NCBI RefSeq assembly: GCF_025141935.1
Contig: NZ_CP081120.1
Span: 744,001-808,000, forward strand
Length of the DNA: 64,000 nt
DNA from: Sulfitobacter sp. S190
GTDB lineage: Bacteria > Pseudomonadota > Alphaproteobacteria > Rhodobacterales > Rhodobacteraceae
Direction of reading: 5' to 3'
In this document: positions 1 to 7,873 of the stretch, in pieces
Layout: each line of letters starts with the position of its first letter
Numbering within the stretch: the first letter of the stretch is position 1
Program-made: the position numbers and the translations under genes
The notes under the pieces: model-generated
The model's input: the letters and a program-made list of their open reading frames with translations, nothing else
The model's database searches: none
What the model was told of the DNA's origin: nothing

Positions 1-542
1 AAATAGGCGCGCAATTCGTTGGGCGTGTCGCGGCGGGATTTGAAATCATAGTGCACGGGCTGCTGGATGCCGGTGACCGGACCGCCCAGATAGATTTTGC
101 CCGCCTGATTGTGCAGGTAGTTCACCGCGGGATGCGCGGAATCGTCGGCGCCGAATACTTTCTCGGCCTCGTGCGCCTTGTTCGGCTCCCAACGGTCGGT
201 GACGGTCATGGTGGCGAGAATCACGCCTTCCTGATCGCGCAGGGCAATGTCCTGACCCAGTTCAAGGCTGTCGGCAAAGCTGTCGGAGACGTCGAGCGTG
301 ATGGGCATGGGCCACAGCGTGCCGTCGGCCAGACGCATGGTGTCGACGACGCTGTTGTAGTCTTCCTCGCCCAAGAAACCCTTGAGAGGGTTGAACCCGC
401 CGTTCATCAGCAGTTCTAGGTCGCAGATCTGGCGCGGGGTCAGATCGTGGCTGACCAGTGCGGCCGCTTCGACCTTCAGCTTTTGCGCCGAATCGTAAGA
501 GACATAGAGTTCGGGGATCGGGGGGAGGAGAGGCGTGTTCAT
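1..542 (-). CDS. sat: Sulfate adenylyltransferase (ATP sulfurylase), N-terminal part
   Basis: About 180 N-terminal residues read leftwards off the window edge, so the gene is partial. ATP sulfurylase activates sulfate to APS in the cytoplasm. The visible part is the PUA-like N-terminal domain, with the family-typical stretches LYVSYDSAQKLK, DLTPRQICDLELLMNGGF and PLKGFLGEEDY. In Rhodobacterales this enzyme is often fused to APS kinase, but the C-terminus is not visible. The start is ambiguous: ATG at 542, or an in-frame ATG four codons upstream at 554. Neither has a well-placed ribosome site; the nearest GGAGG (581-585) is about 26 bases upstream of 554. Confidence 0.9.
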   Translation of the reverse strand, partial: MNTPLLPPIPELYVSYDSAQKLKVEAAALVSHDLTPRQICDLELLMNGGFNPLKGFLGEEDYNSVVDTMRLADGTLWPMPITLDVSDSFADSLELGQDIALRDQEGVILATMTVTDRWEPNKAHEAEKVFGADDSAHPAVNYLHNQAGKIYLGGPVTGIQQPVHYDFKSRRDTPNELRAY

Positions 543-651
543 ATGCGTACTCATTTGTGGATAGCGTGGCCCGTGTAGCGCCTCCTACCGCTATGGGACG
601 CGACAGATCAAGCGTTGCGGGCCCTTTTGGACGTTTTGCATAGCTGCCATG

Positions 652-683
652 GCGGTTTTGCAAACCAAACGGCGCAAAACCGC
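652..683. repeat. 10-bp inverted repeat between trxB and sat
   Basis: GCGGTTTTGC (652-661) and GCAAAACCGC (674-683) are perfect inverted copies around a 12-base loop. The repeat lies just past the trxB stop and ahead of sat, both on the minus strand. It could act as a weak terminator for trxB or as a leader hairpin for sat. There is no clear T tract after the stem. Confidence 0.5.
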
Positions 684-708
684 CCCTTTTGCGGGGGCAG
701 CGCCGCGA

Positions 709-1698
709 TCAGTCGGTGCCTTCGAGCTGTGGCGTGGCGGAGATTTCATCGCCGTCCTCGCAATGCTCGGCCAGAAAACGCTCCGCTTCGAGCGCGGCCA
801 TGCAGCCCATGCCCGCCGATGTCACCGCCTGGCGGTACTTGTGGTCGGTCAGATCACCCGCGGCAAAGACGCCCGGCACGGAGGTTTCGGTGCTGTCGGG
901 TTTGGTCACGACGTAGCCGCCCATGTGGGTTTCCAGCGTGTCCTTGACCAGTTCGTTCGCGGGCGCGTGGCCGATGGCGACAAACACGCCTTTGGCCGGA
1001 ATATCGGTGATTTCGCCGGTTTTGGTGTGTTTGACCTTGATCCCTTCGACGCCCAGTGGCGCGTCGGTGCCGTAGACTTCGACCATTTCGTGGAACCACA
1101 GCGGTTCGATCTTGGGGTTTTTCTGCAGCCGGTCGATCAGGATCTTTTCGGCGCGCAATTCGTCGCGGCGGTGCACCAGCGTCACTTTGGAGGCAAAGTT
1201 GGTCAGGAACAGCGCCTCTTCGACGGCCGTGTTGCCCCCGCCGATCACCACAATTTCCTGACCGCGGTAGAAAAAACCGTCACAGGTGGCGCAGGCGGAT
1301 ACGCCGAAGCCCTTGAATTTCTCTTCGCTGTCGAGCCCGAGCCATTTTGCCCGCGCGCCCGTGGCCAGCACGACGGCGTCGGCGACATAGGTCGTGCCGC
1401 TGTCGCCTTTGGCGTGGAACGGGCGGCTCGACAGGTCCAGATCGGTGATGATGTCGCCGATGATTTCGGTGCCCATGGCGCGGGCGTGATCCTGCATGCG
1501 CACCATCAGGTCGGGGCCCTGCACCTCGGTATCGCCGGGCCAGTTCTCGACTTCGGTGGTGGTGGTGAGCTGCCCGCCCGGTTCGATTCCCTGCACGAGG
1601 ATCGGGTCAAGCATGGCGCGGCTGGCATAGACGCCGGCGGTATAACCGGCGGGGCCGGAGCCGATGATCAGAAGCTTGGTTTTGCGGGTCTCGGCCAT
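709..1698 (-). CDS. trxB: Thioredoxin-disulfide reductase
   Basis: A 329-residue cytoplasmic flavoprotein that passes electrons from NADPH to thioredoxin. It shows the FAD-binding GSGPAG (about residues 13-18), the redox motif CATC (136-139), the NADPH-binding GGGNTAVE (about 153-160) and the C-terminal FAD segment with GDLTDHKYRQ. Length is normal for the family. The start at MAETRKTK is chosen because AGGTG sits about 4-8 bases upstream; the reading frame stays open further upstream without homology. It is divergent from an Lrp-type regulator gene, an arrangement that suggests linked control. Confidence 0.97.
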   Translation of the reverse strand: MAETRKTKLLIIGSGPAGYTAGVYASRAMLDPILVQGIEPGGQLTTTTEVENWPGDTEVQGPDLMVRMQDHARAMGTEIIGDIITDLDLSSRPFHAKGDSGTTYVADAVVLATGARAKWLGLDSEEKFKGFGVSACATCDGFFYRGQEIVVIGGGNTAVEEALFLTNFASKVTLVHRRDELRAEKILIDRLQKNPKIEPLWFHEMVEVYGTDAPLGVEGIKVKHTKTGEITDIPAKGVFVAIGHAPANELVKDTLETHMGGYVVTKPDSTETSVPGVFAAGDLTDHKYRQAVTSAGMGCMAALEAERFLAEHCEDGDEISATPQLEGTD

Positions 1699-1897
1699 GG
1701 GGCACCTTTCACAGGTCTGAAGGGGAAACGTTTGCGCAGATATATACGCGTCGCGCGCGGTCTTAAACCCCGCCTCTGGCCGCGGGTCGATCACATCTGT
1801 TGCATGGGCGTGCGGGGCCGGATATGGGCGGGGTCCGGTGCGCGCCGGCAAACCCGACGGGGGCCAAACCCCGCCGATACGGGCGAGACGCGCAAAG

Positions 1898-1927
1898 AAT
1901 ATTGCGTGTTCATGAAATAATATTGCG
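1898..1927. promoter_or_regulatory. Direct repeat AATATTGCG, 21 bp apart, in the trxB/lrp divergent promoter
   Basis: AATATTGCG occurs at 1898-1906 and again at 1919-1927. The start-to-start distance of 21 bp, two helical turns, would place two protein subunits on the same DNA face. The pair lies 48-77 bases ahead of the Lrp-type gene start. Lrp family proteins bind A/T-centred sites in phased arrays, so autoregulation and control of trxB is the simplest reading. Confidence 0.5.
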
Positions 1928-1974
1928 CATCGTGCTGCAATGACTATATGAATCGCAAAGCTTTAGGGGGACAT

Positions 1975-2475
1975 ATGGCAGGTACACGGCTCGACCCGAT
2001 TGACCGCAAGATTTTGGCCGAACTTCAGGCAGACGGGCGCATGACCAACGTCGAGTTGGCCAAACGCGTCGGCATTTCGGCACCGCCCTGCCTGCGGCGT
2101 GTGCGCACACTCGAGGAGCAGGGCTTCATCAAGGGCTACCACGCCGAAGTGGCCCCGCGCGAGTTGGGATTCGAAGTGCAGGTGTTCGCGATGGTGGGGC
2201 TGAGCAGCCAGGCCGAAGCGGATCTGTCGGCTTTCGAGGAACGCTGCCGCGACTGGTCGCTGGTGCGCGAGTGTCACATGCTCAACGGTGAGGTGGACTT
2301 CATGCTGAAATGCGTCGCCCCCGACCTGTCGAGCTTCCAGAGCTTCCTGACCGGCCAGCTGCTGACGGCGGAGAACGTCGCCAGCGTGAAGACAAGCCTC
2401 GTGATCCGCAACGCGAAGGACGAGCCGGGCGTGCCGTTCGACGTGCTCGAAGAGCGGCTGACGGTCAACGCCTGA
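1975..2475 (+). CDS. Lrp/AsnC family transcriptional regulator
   Basis: A 166-residue DNA-binding regulator. The N-terminal winged helix-turn-helix (about residues 5-60, LDPIDRKILAELQADGRMT... then VGISAPPCLRRVRTLEEQG) is followed by the RAM/AsnC effector-binding domain. The start at MAGTRLDP is supported by AGGGGG five bases upstream; an in-frame ATG at 1948 lacks such a site. It is divergent from trxB, with phased AATATTGCG repeats between the two. Rhodobacterales often carry an Lrp gene beside trxB. The effector cannot be told from sequence. Confidence 0.93.
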   Translation: MAGTRLDPIDRKILAELQADGRMTNVELAKRVGISAPPCLRRVRTLEEQGFIKGYHAEVAPRELGFEVQVFAMVGLSSQAEADLSAFEERCRDWSLVRECHMLNGEVDFMLKCVAPDLSSFQSFLTGQLLTAENVASVKTSLVIRNAKDEPGVPFDVLEERLTVNA

Positions 2476-2478
2476 GGA

Positions 2479-3252
2479 TCAGTGATCGTCCAGCCGTGGC
2501 GCGCGCGGATGCGCTAGCGGTCCGAATTCCGACATATGCCCGATGCGCGGGAACAGCGACAGGAAGCGGTCGCGCACGCTGTGACTGACGTCACGGGTGG
2601 CGGTGGTTCCGGGATGGAAGGTTTCCATTTCGATGCCGTTCACGGTGATGGCGGCATGGCGGCTGAGACACAGGTGGAACATGCGTGTGGCCGTGGGCGG
2701 CGTGACCTCGATCACGTTGACACCATCCACGAATTTCGACGCGGGCGTCAGAAGCTGGCGTCCGTCCGCGATGCCACGCAGGGCGGGGGGCGTATGCAGG
2801 ATGCGCGCGCCGGGTCCGACGGTGAGCGAGCGTTCGGGCCGCGAGGGTCCAAGCGCGTCCGGCATGATGCGGACCAGCGGCGTCCGCGCCCCGGCGTCTG
2901 CGGGCGAAAATGTCGACGTGCCGACCCAAACCAGCTCGGCCGACTGGCCGGTGGATGTCTGGATCATATCGCCCGGTTGCAGATCCTCGACGGCCACGAG
3001 CCCGTAGTCCGTTTGCACCAGACTGCCGTGCGTGAAGGCGGAAAAGGCGCTTTCGAACAGGGGGATCGCGGGGCCGGACATCTGCCCGATATACAGCGAT
3101 CCGTCCGCCCGCAGTGCCGCAACCTCGAAGTTGCGTTTGGCGGTGACGACCTGAACGGGCGGGCCGTCTTGCATGGTTTGAGCAGTCATTTGTTTATACC
3201 CCTTTGCACGCAGCGCGACACGCTGTGCGGCGGGATTGGCAGTTAACGTCAT
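2479..3252 (-). CDS. Hint domain-containing protein, no N-terminal Cys nucleophile
   Basis: A 257-residue protein with a Hint (hedgehog/intein-type) fold at about residues 70-215. The hallmark pattern is VEDLQPGDMIQTSTG... followed by VWVGTSTF, and a C-terminal part with VDGVNVIEV and MFHLCLSRHAAITVNG. The catalytic Cys that normally opens the domain is absent (SAFTHGSLVQTDYG), so autoprocessing is unlikely. No signal peptide is evident. Start 3252 is chosen for AAGGTG seven bases upstream. It converges on the Lrp gene with only three bases between the stops. Function unknown; a second such protein is encoded at 50026. Confidence 0.8.
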   Translation of the reverse strand: MTLTANPAAQRVALRAKGYKQMTAQTMQDGPPVQVVTAKRNFEVAALRADGSLYIGQMSGPAIPLFESAFSAFTHGSLVQTDYGLVAVEDLQPGDMIQTSTGQSAELVWVGTSTFSPADAGARTPLVRIMPDALGPSRPERSLTVGPGARILHTPPALRGIADGRQLLTPASKFVDGVNVIEVTPPTATRMFHLCLSRHAAITVNGIEMETFHPGTTATRDVSHSVRDRFLSLFPRIGHMSEFGPLAHPRAPRLDDH

Positions 3253-3563
3253 GCGAACACCTTGGCAGTTGGTCACATCCCTCGTCGGCCCCCACCGACA
3301 ACGACGGAAATAACAGTGGGTCATTTCATGTCTTGGGTCCGCCTAATTCGCCATGGTTCCGCCACATTGTCAAAGAAGAGACGACATTTGGCCGCCCGTT
3401 TGCACCAATATCGTAAATTTTAGCGGATTTGTTTCTATCGCTGCGGGCCCGCGCGCCACATTCGGCGTGGTCACGTGACAGGGGCGCATACAAAAACCCC
3501 CGCACGATTCGCATGCGGGGGTCTTGTCCAGATCGCGGGGGAAGGCGATCGAGGGGGGGTAGA
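3253..3563. other. Gene-free stretch between two minus-strand genes
   Basis: The 311 bases hold the upstream region of the Hint gene and, at 3492-3521, a terminator for the small gene that precedes it. A TTGACA hexamer on the minus strand near 3369-3374 could be a -35 element for the Hint gene, but no convincing -10 lies at standard spacing. Short open frames here have no homology-like composition. Confidence 0.5.
3492..3521 (-). terminator. Rho-independent terminator of the 48-residue gene
   Basis: On the minus strand, CCCCCGCA pairs with TGCGGGGG around a nine-base loop and is followed by TTTTT (the AAAAA at 3492-3496). It lies about 43 bases past the small gene's stop. Confidence 0.85.
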
Positions 3564-3710
3564 TCAGGCGCTTTTGCGCAGCGTGTGGGTCGTGGCCTTG
3601 CGCTTGGCGATGAACGCGGCGCGGCGGGTGCCGCGGGCCCATGGCATGACGGTGTCATTCTCGGCGGCGGCGGCAACAATCGATTTGATGAAGCGTGTGT
3701 TGGTTTTCAT
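3564..3710 (-). CDS. Small basic conserved protein, 48 residues
   Basis: Reads MKTNTRFIKSIVAAAAEN, then DTVMPWARGTRRAAFIAKRK, and ends TLRKSA. The protein is strongly basic, with an alanine helix at residues 11-16 and a MPWARGTRR segment. Support for a real gene: AGGAGA six bases ahead of the ATG, a clean Rho-independent terminator just downstream, and a sequence I recognise as recurring in roseobacters without assigned function. Monocistronic. The C-terminal half could bind nucleic acid. No function is assigned. Confidence 0.75.
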   Translation of the reverse strand: MKTNTRFIKSIVAAAAENDTVMPWARGTRRAAFIAKRKATTHTLRKSA

Positions 3711-3797
3711 GGTCTGTCTCCTGGCCCTCGGTTGGTATGGGCATTCGCCCTTGCTTGAGGATCAATATGACGCTGCATTCGGGCCAGTTTTTGGCAG

Positions 3798-3826
3798 TGC
3801 GAAAAATTTTGCGAAAAAATGCGAAG
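3798..3826. repeat. Three TGCGAA repeats upstream of the small gene
   Basis: TGCGAA starts at 3798, 3810 and 3820, the first two extended to TGCGAAAAA. This A/T-rich patch lies about 90-115 bases upstream of the 48-residue gene in the 293-base gap before pgeF. Spacing is 12 and 10 bases. It may be a promoter-proximal binding array or chance A-tract sequence. Confidence 0.3.
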
Positions 3827-4003
3827 AGTTTTGGCGCAGTTTGAGGCAGGCCCGCCGCAATCGTGCGATGCCCCTGTATTACAGGCGCTTGGCGCGAAAT
3901 CGGCGACTTTGACGGGCGATTGTTTCGTCAGGGGAACCAATGGAATGGGGCGGCAAGCCGGCAACCTTGGCCGCAATTGCGCCCCATTCGCCGCTTGCTG
4001 CGG

Positions 4004-4759
4004 CTAGAGCGTGATGGCGGCGATCATGCGACCATAGTCCGCTTCCTTGGCGTGGGTCGTGCGCCGGTAGGAATAAAAGCGGTCCGGGTCCGAAAACGAG
4101 CAGTGCCGCGTCCATTCGGCGTGTCCCACACCGGCGGCATGCAGCCGGTTGAGCCCGAAGCCCGGCAGATCGAACATCAGCCGGTCGCCGTCCCCGTTTG
4201 CGAAGAAGCGGGCAAATTCGGGATCTTCGTTGAGAAAGGTGTCGAGAAATTCGGGCCCGACCTCATAGGCGCGCTGGCTGATCGTGGGGCCGATCACGGC
4301 GGTGATGTTCTGCGCGCTGGCGCCCAGATCGACCATCGCCGCGACGGTCGATTGCAATATCCCGTCGAGCGCGCCGCGCCAGCCCGCATGTGCGGCACCG
4401 ATGACCCCGGCGTGCGGATCGGAGAACAGCACCGGTTGGCAATCGGCGGTCAGCACCGACAGCGCAATGCCGGGAGTGGCGGTCACGATCCCGTCGGCGC
4501 GCGGTTTTTCGGTTTGCGGCGCGTCGACCGCGACGGCGGTGGCCGAATGGATCTGGTGGACCCCTATGAGCGCGTCGGGCGCCACCCCCATCGCATCGGC
4601 GACGCGGGCGCGGTTGATGGCGACGATTTCCGCCTGATCAGAAGAGCCCTGACCGCAGTTCAGACCGGCAAACACACCCGATGACGCCCCGCCCTTGCGG
4701 GTGAAAAAGCCGTGTTTGACCGCGCCAAGCGCATCGGAGGTCAGTATTTCCAGCGTCAT
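4004..4759 (-). CDS. pgeF: Purine nucleoside phosphorylase/peptidoglycan editing factor PgeF (YfiH/LACC1 family)
   Basis: A 251-residue protein of the multicopper-like Cys-His family, formerly called polyphenol oxidase. Family members act on purine nucleosides and, in E. coli, correct misincorporated peptidoglycan precursors. Metal and catalytic positions are visible in GVHQIHSA, LTADCQPVLF and AAHAGWRGALDGI, and the C-terminal SYRRTT is typical. The ATG overlaps the stop of midA by four bases (ATGA), and midA overlaps lgt the same way, so the three form one operon. Confidence 0.92.
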   Translation of the reverse strand: MTLEILTSDALGAVKHGFFTRKGGASSGVFAGLNCGQGSSDQAEIVAINRARVADAMGVAPDALIGVHQIHSATAVAVDAPQTEKPRADGIVTATPGIALSVLTADCQPVLFSDPHAGVIGAAHAGWRGALDGILQSTVAAMVDLGASAQNITAVIGPTISQRAYEVGPEFLDTFLNEDPEFARFFANGDGDRLMFDLPGFGLNRLHAAGVGHAEWTRHCSFSDPDRFYSYRRTTHAKEADYGRMIAAITL

Positions 4760-5820
4760 GTTTCCAATCCGGGCAGCATCGGGGCGGACCGGGGGACAAC
4801 CCCCAGAACTTTGAACAGGTTTCCCATTTCTGACGGGTGCGTCAACCGACGATGTGCCGCCACGTGATTGTCGAGCCTGCTTCCGCTGAGGGTTTGGGCA
4901 AGCGCCTGGGCCCGCGCGGTGATGCCCAGCCGTTCCAGGAATACGCCTTGGGGGGTGATGCGCCCCGGTTGCGTGGGAGCGCAGGCGGTCAGCAGGGCCT
5001 CAAAATCGACATGGGCGGTCAGATCGGCCGCACCGGGGTCCGCCAACGGATCAACGCTGGTGTGGCCCGCGACGGCCTGCAGCGTATCGCCCAGCGAGCG
5101 CCAGTCGCCGTAGTCGATGATCAGCGCGGCCCCCCCGTGGGTATCGATCCGCTGCGCGATCACGGAGAGGATGGGGGCGGCGCCGGGACGGTCTTCGACG
5201 AGGTCACCGTCGGCGGTATCGTCCAGCCGGTGCGCGAGTGCCGGTTGTGGCTGTGCCGGTCCCAGCCCGAACACGAGCGCCCCGTCGCGCGCGCCCACCT
5301 GCCGTTCGCGCCACAATGTGCCGTCGCGCTGGAACTGGCGAATGGGCAGGGCGTCGAAAAATTCGTTCGCCAACAGGAACAGGGGCGCTTGCGGAAGATC
5401 CTCGGGGGTGTCGATCCAGCGTGGCGCATGGGCGGCCAGCGTTTCGGCCTGCACGGCGCGCAGGGCGGGGGAGGCATCGTAGAGCACGATATCGGCGGCG
5501 GCGTGAAAGCCCGGCACCCCCGCGGTGGCCCGCAGCACGTCTGCCATCAGCGTGCCGCGGCCCGGCCCCAGTTCGGCCAGTGTAAAATGTGCGGGCTGTC
5601 CCTGATCCGTCCACGCCTGTGCCAGCGCGAGCCCTAGCATTTCACCGAACATCTGGCTGATCTCGGGTGCGGTGACAAAATCGCCACCCGCGCCAAAGGG
5701 GGTTTTGGCCGTGTAATACCCCATCGTGGGGTGCAGCAGGCAGGTGTGCATGAACTCGGCGATGCTGATCGGGCCGGTGTCGCGGATTTGCGCCAGCAAG
5801 TGATCGCGCAGGCCGCTCAT
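4756..5820 (-). CDS. SAM-dependent arginine methyltransferase, MidA/NDUFAF7 family
   Basis: A 354-residue class I SAM-dependent methyltransferase of the MidA family. The eukaryotic orthologue NDUFAF7 methylates a complex I subunit during assembly. Features are the N-terminal [38 protein letters not shown], and [18 protein letters not shown], which carries the SAM-binding glycines. [13 protein letters not shown] also matches the family. The start at 5820 overlaps the lgt stop as ATGA; longer frames upstream run inside lgt. Confidence 0.9.
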   Translation of the reverse strand: MSGLRDHLLAQIRDTGPISIAEFMHTCLLHPTMGYYTAKTPFGAGGDFVTAPEISQMFGEMLGLALAQAWTDQGQPAHFTLAELGPGRGTLMADVLRATAGVPGFHAAADIVLYDASPALRAVQAETLAAHAPRWIDTPEDLPQAPLFLLANEFFDALPIRQFQRDGTLWRERQVGARDGALVFGLGPAQPQPALAHRLDDTADGDLVEDRPGAAPILSVIAQRIDTHGGAALIIDYGDWRSLGDTLQAVAGHTSVDPLADPGAADLTAHVDFEALLTACAPTQPGRITPQGVFLERLGITARAQALAQTLSGSRLDNHVAAHRRLTHPSEMGNLFKVLGVVPRSAPMLPGLET

Positions 5821-6701
5821 CCGCGCGCGCGGGCCCGCAGGACCAGCACCATCCCCACCGCGATCATCGGCAGGCACAGGATTTGCCCCATCGTCAGCCC
5901 GTAGCCGCCGATCTGCCACGCCAGCCCCAGTGGATTGCCCGCCGTCACAAACTGGGCATCGGGTTGGCGCACGAATTCGACCGCAAAGCGGGCCAGCCCG
6001 TAGCCCGCCAGAAACAGGCCGGTGACGAGGCCGGGTTTCTTCAGCCCGTCACGCCGCCATACCAACCAGATGAGCACGCCGCCCAGCACCAGCCCTTCGA
6101 GCAGCGCTTCGTAGAGTTGCGAGGGGTGGCGGGCACAGATGCCGACCACATCGGGGCAGTATTGCGCCGCCTGCGTGGGAAAGGCCACGCCCCACGGCAG
6201 GTCGGTCGGACGGCCCCAGAGTTCGGCGTTGATGAAATTGGCGATCCGGCCCAGCAACAGCCCCGGCGCGATGCCGAGTGCGACCAGATCGCCCACCCCG
6301 AGCCGCGAGAGCCCGTTGCGCAGGCAATAGATATAGGCCGCGATCATAACCCCCAGCGCACCGCCGTGGAACGACATGCCGCCGTTCCAGACCTGCAGGA
6401 TTTCCGCCGGGTTCGCCAGATATTGGGCCGGGTTGTAGAACAGCACATACCCAAGACGTCCGCCCGCGATCACGCCGATGATGATCCAGGTCAGCAGATC
6501 CTCGATCTGGGCCGGGGTCATGACCGGGGTGTCGCCCCGCCACAGGCGCGGCGTGCGCGCGGCGCGCACCACGAGCCGCCACCCCAGAACGATGCCCACG
6601 ATATACGCCACCGCGTACCAGCGCAGCGCGAATGTCATGCCGAAAAGCGTGACCGAGAATATCTCGGGAGAGATGTCGGGGAAGGGGAGCATAGCGACCA
6701 T
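5817..6701 (-). CDS. lgt: Prolipoprotein diacylglyceryl transferase
   Basis: A 294-residue inner-membrane enzyme that transfers diacylglycerol from phosphatidylglycerol to the lipobox Cys of prolipoproteins. About seven hydrophobic segments are evident. Signature parts are [18 protein letters not shown] and [15 protein letters not shown]. It is the first gene of the lgt-midA-pgeF operon and is divergent from ubiK. Start 6701 (MVAMLPFPD) is not backed by a ribosome site; ATG 6692 is an equal alternative. Confidence 0.97.
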   Translation of the reverse strand: MVAMLPFPDISPEIFSVTLFGMTFALRWYAVAYIVGIVLGWRLVVRAARTPRLWRGDTPVMTPAQIEDLLTWIIIGVIAGGRLGYVLFYNPAQYLANPAEILQVWNGGMSFHGGALGVMIAAYIYCLRNGLSRLGVGDLVALGIAPGLLLGRIANFINAELWGRPTDLPWGVAFPTQAAQYCPDVVGICARHPSQLYEALLEGLVLGGVLIWLVWRRDGLKKPGLVTGLFLAGYGLARFAVEFVRQPDAQFVTAGNPLGLAWQIGGYGLTMGQILCLPMIAVGMVLVLRARARG

Positions 6702-6793
6702 GCGCCGATTGAGCGTGCTGTGGCGGGGAAGTCAACCTTGCGGGATGCGGTTTCGCGCCCCATATAGAAGAGAACCGCAACCGGGAGAGACCC

Positions 6794-7036
6794 ATGCAGA
6801 CGCGCAACAAGATTTTTGACGACCTGAGCCAGATCATGACCAACGCAATGGGCGTGGCCCAGGGCGCGAAGGAAGAAGCCGAAACCGCCATGAAGGGCAT
6901 GATGGACCGCTGGCTGGCCGACCGCGATTTTGTCACCCGCGAGGAATTCGACGCGGTGCGGGCGATGGCACAGAAGGCCCGCGAAGAAAACGAGGCGCTC
7001 AAGGCGCGGCTGGACGCGATGGACGCCAAATCCTGA
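6794..7036 (+). CDS. ubiK: Ubiquinone biosynthesis accessory factor UbiK (YqiC/BMFP family)
   Basis: An 80-residue protein with an amphipathic helix at residues 1-40 and a coiled coil from about residue 45 (TREEFDAVRAMAQKAREENEALKARL). This is the usual size and layout of UbiK, which helps assemble the soluble ubiquinone synthesis complex and interacts with lipids. GGGAGAG precedes the ATG by about five bases. Single gene, divergent from lgt. Confidence 0.88.
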   Translation: MQTRNKIFDDLSQIMTNAMGVAQGAKEEAETAMKGMMDRWLADRDFVTREEFDAVRAMAQKAREENEALKARLDAMDAKS

Positions 7037-7082
7037 TCCTGTGATGCCGCCGCGCTCCGGCGTGGCCGATCCGACATACCGC

Positions 7083-7117
7083 AACGCCCTGTCGCAAGAC
7101 CGGGCGTTTGCCGTTTT
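7083..7117 (+). terminator. Probable ubiK terminator
   Basis: AACGCCC (7083-7089) pairs with GGGCGTT (7102-7108), followed by TTGCCGTTTTTA. The loop is 12 bases. It lies 46 bases after the ubiK stop. Confidence 0.55.
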
Positions 7118-7131
7118 TAGGCAAAGCTTAC

Positions 7132-7160
7132 CTAGCGTCCGGCTGAAGAACGCACGCTAG
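7132..7160. repeat. 7-bp dyad CTAGCGT-N15-ACGCTAG
   Basis: Perfect 7-bp arms at 7132-7138 and 7154-7160. They lie directly ahead of an A/T-rich promoter-like stretch serving the YbjN gene, so the dyad may be an operator or a second hairpin after ubiK. Confidence 0.4.
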
Positions 7161-7341
7161 ATATAGATTTATCCACCATTATTTGTGGTTATCCCCAGAA
7201 AAAACTTGCCAGACGCTTTTCGCGCCTCCACCATATCTTGTATCAGGGCCGCATAACAATGCGCTCTGTAGCAGAGGCACCCAAGTCGTGGGGGCAAGTT
7301 TGGGCCTCCGTCGCTAGGGCGATAATAAAAAGGTGAGCCAA

Positions 7342-7842
7342 ATGGCCTTGTCCGAGCAGTATCTAGAAGACGACATCCACCCCATCGACATTGTCGAGAA
7401 CCTTGCCGCGCATCACGACTGGGATTTTGACCGCATCTCGGACGAGCAGATCGCCATGGCCGTAGAGGGACAATGGCGGACCTATTCGGTGACGCTGGCG
7501 TGGTCGGGGTTTGACGAAACGCTGCGGTTGATCTGTACGTTCGAAATGGAGCCGCCGAAGGACCGGCTGCCCGCGTTGCACGCTATTCTCAACGAAATCA
7601 ACGACCAGTGTTGGGCAGGCGCCTTCACCTACTGGGAAGAGCAGCAGCTGATGGTGTACCGCTATGGTCTGGTTCTGGCCGGTGGCCATGTCGCCAGCGC
7701 CGAGCAGGTCGACACGATGATCGGCGCCGCGGTGATGAGCGCCGAGCGGTATTATCCCGCGTTGCAGCTGGCGGTCTGGGGCGACAAGACCCCGAAAGAC
7801 GCGCTGCAGGTCGCCATTGCAGAGGCGTACGGCCGCGCTTAA
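7342..7842 (+). CDS. YbjN domain-containing protein
   Basis: A 166-residue cytoplasmic protein of the YbjN family (putative sensory transduction regulator; chaperone-like fold related to type III secretion chaperones). Sequence includes WRTYSVTLAWSGFDETLRLICTFEME and INDQCWAGAFTYWEEQQLMVYRYGL. The ATG at 7342 is preferred over the in-frame GTG at 7333 because AAGGTGAG lies at correct distance. It heads a tight run with proC and the tRNA-binding protein. Molecular role is not established. Confidence 0.85.
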   Translation: MALSEQYLEDDIHPIDIVENLAAHHDWDFDRISDEQIAMAVEGQWRTYSVTLAWSGFDETLRLICTFEMEPPKDRLPALHAILNEINDQCWAGAFTYWEEQQLMVYRYGLVLAGGHVASAEQVDTMIGAAVMSAERYYPALQLAVWGDKTPKDALQVAIAEAYGRA

Positions 7843-7873
7843 ACCTGTCCCCGGAGTATTTGGGGGACAGTTG

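Larger units (their letters stand above)
7037..7341. other. Gene-free stretch with terminator, dyads and DnaA-like sequences
   Basis: The 305 bases contain a probable ubiK terminator (7083-7115), a CTAGCGT/ACGCTAG dyad (7132-7160) and an A/T-rich patch holding TTATCCACC (7169-7177, one mismatch from a DnaA box) and GGTTATCCCC. The AAGGTGAG ribosome site of the YbjN gene closes the stretch. No coding frame of merit. Confidence 0.5.

Noticed and set aside
1580..1590. GGTTCGATTCC, a tRNA T-loop-like sequence
   Set aside because: It lies inside trxB coding sequence and no acceptor, D or anticodon stems can be folded around it.
3475..3912. Plus-strand open frame across the 48-residue gene and its terminator
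   Set aside because: It runs through a terminator and the opposite small gene, lacks a ribosome site and has no domain-like sequence.
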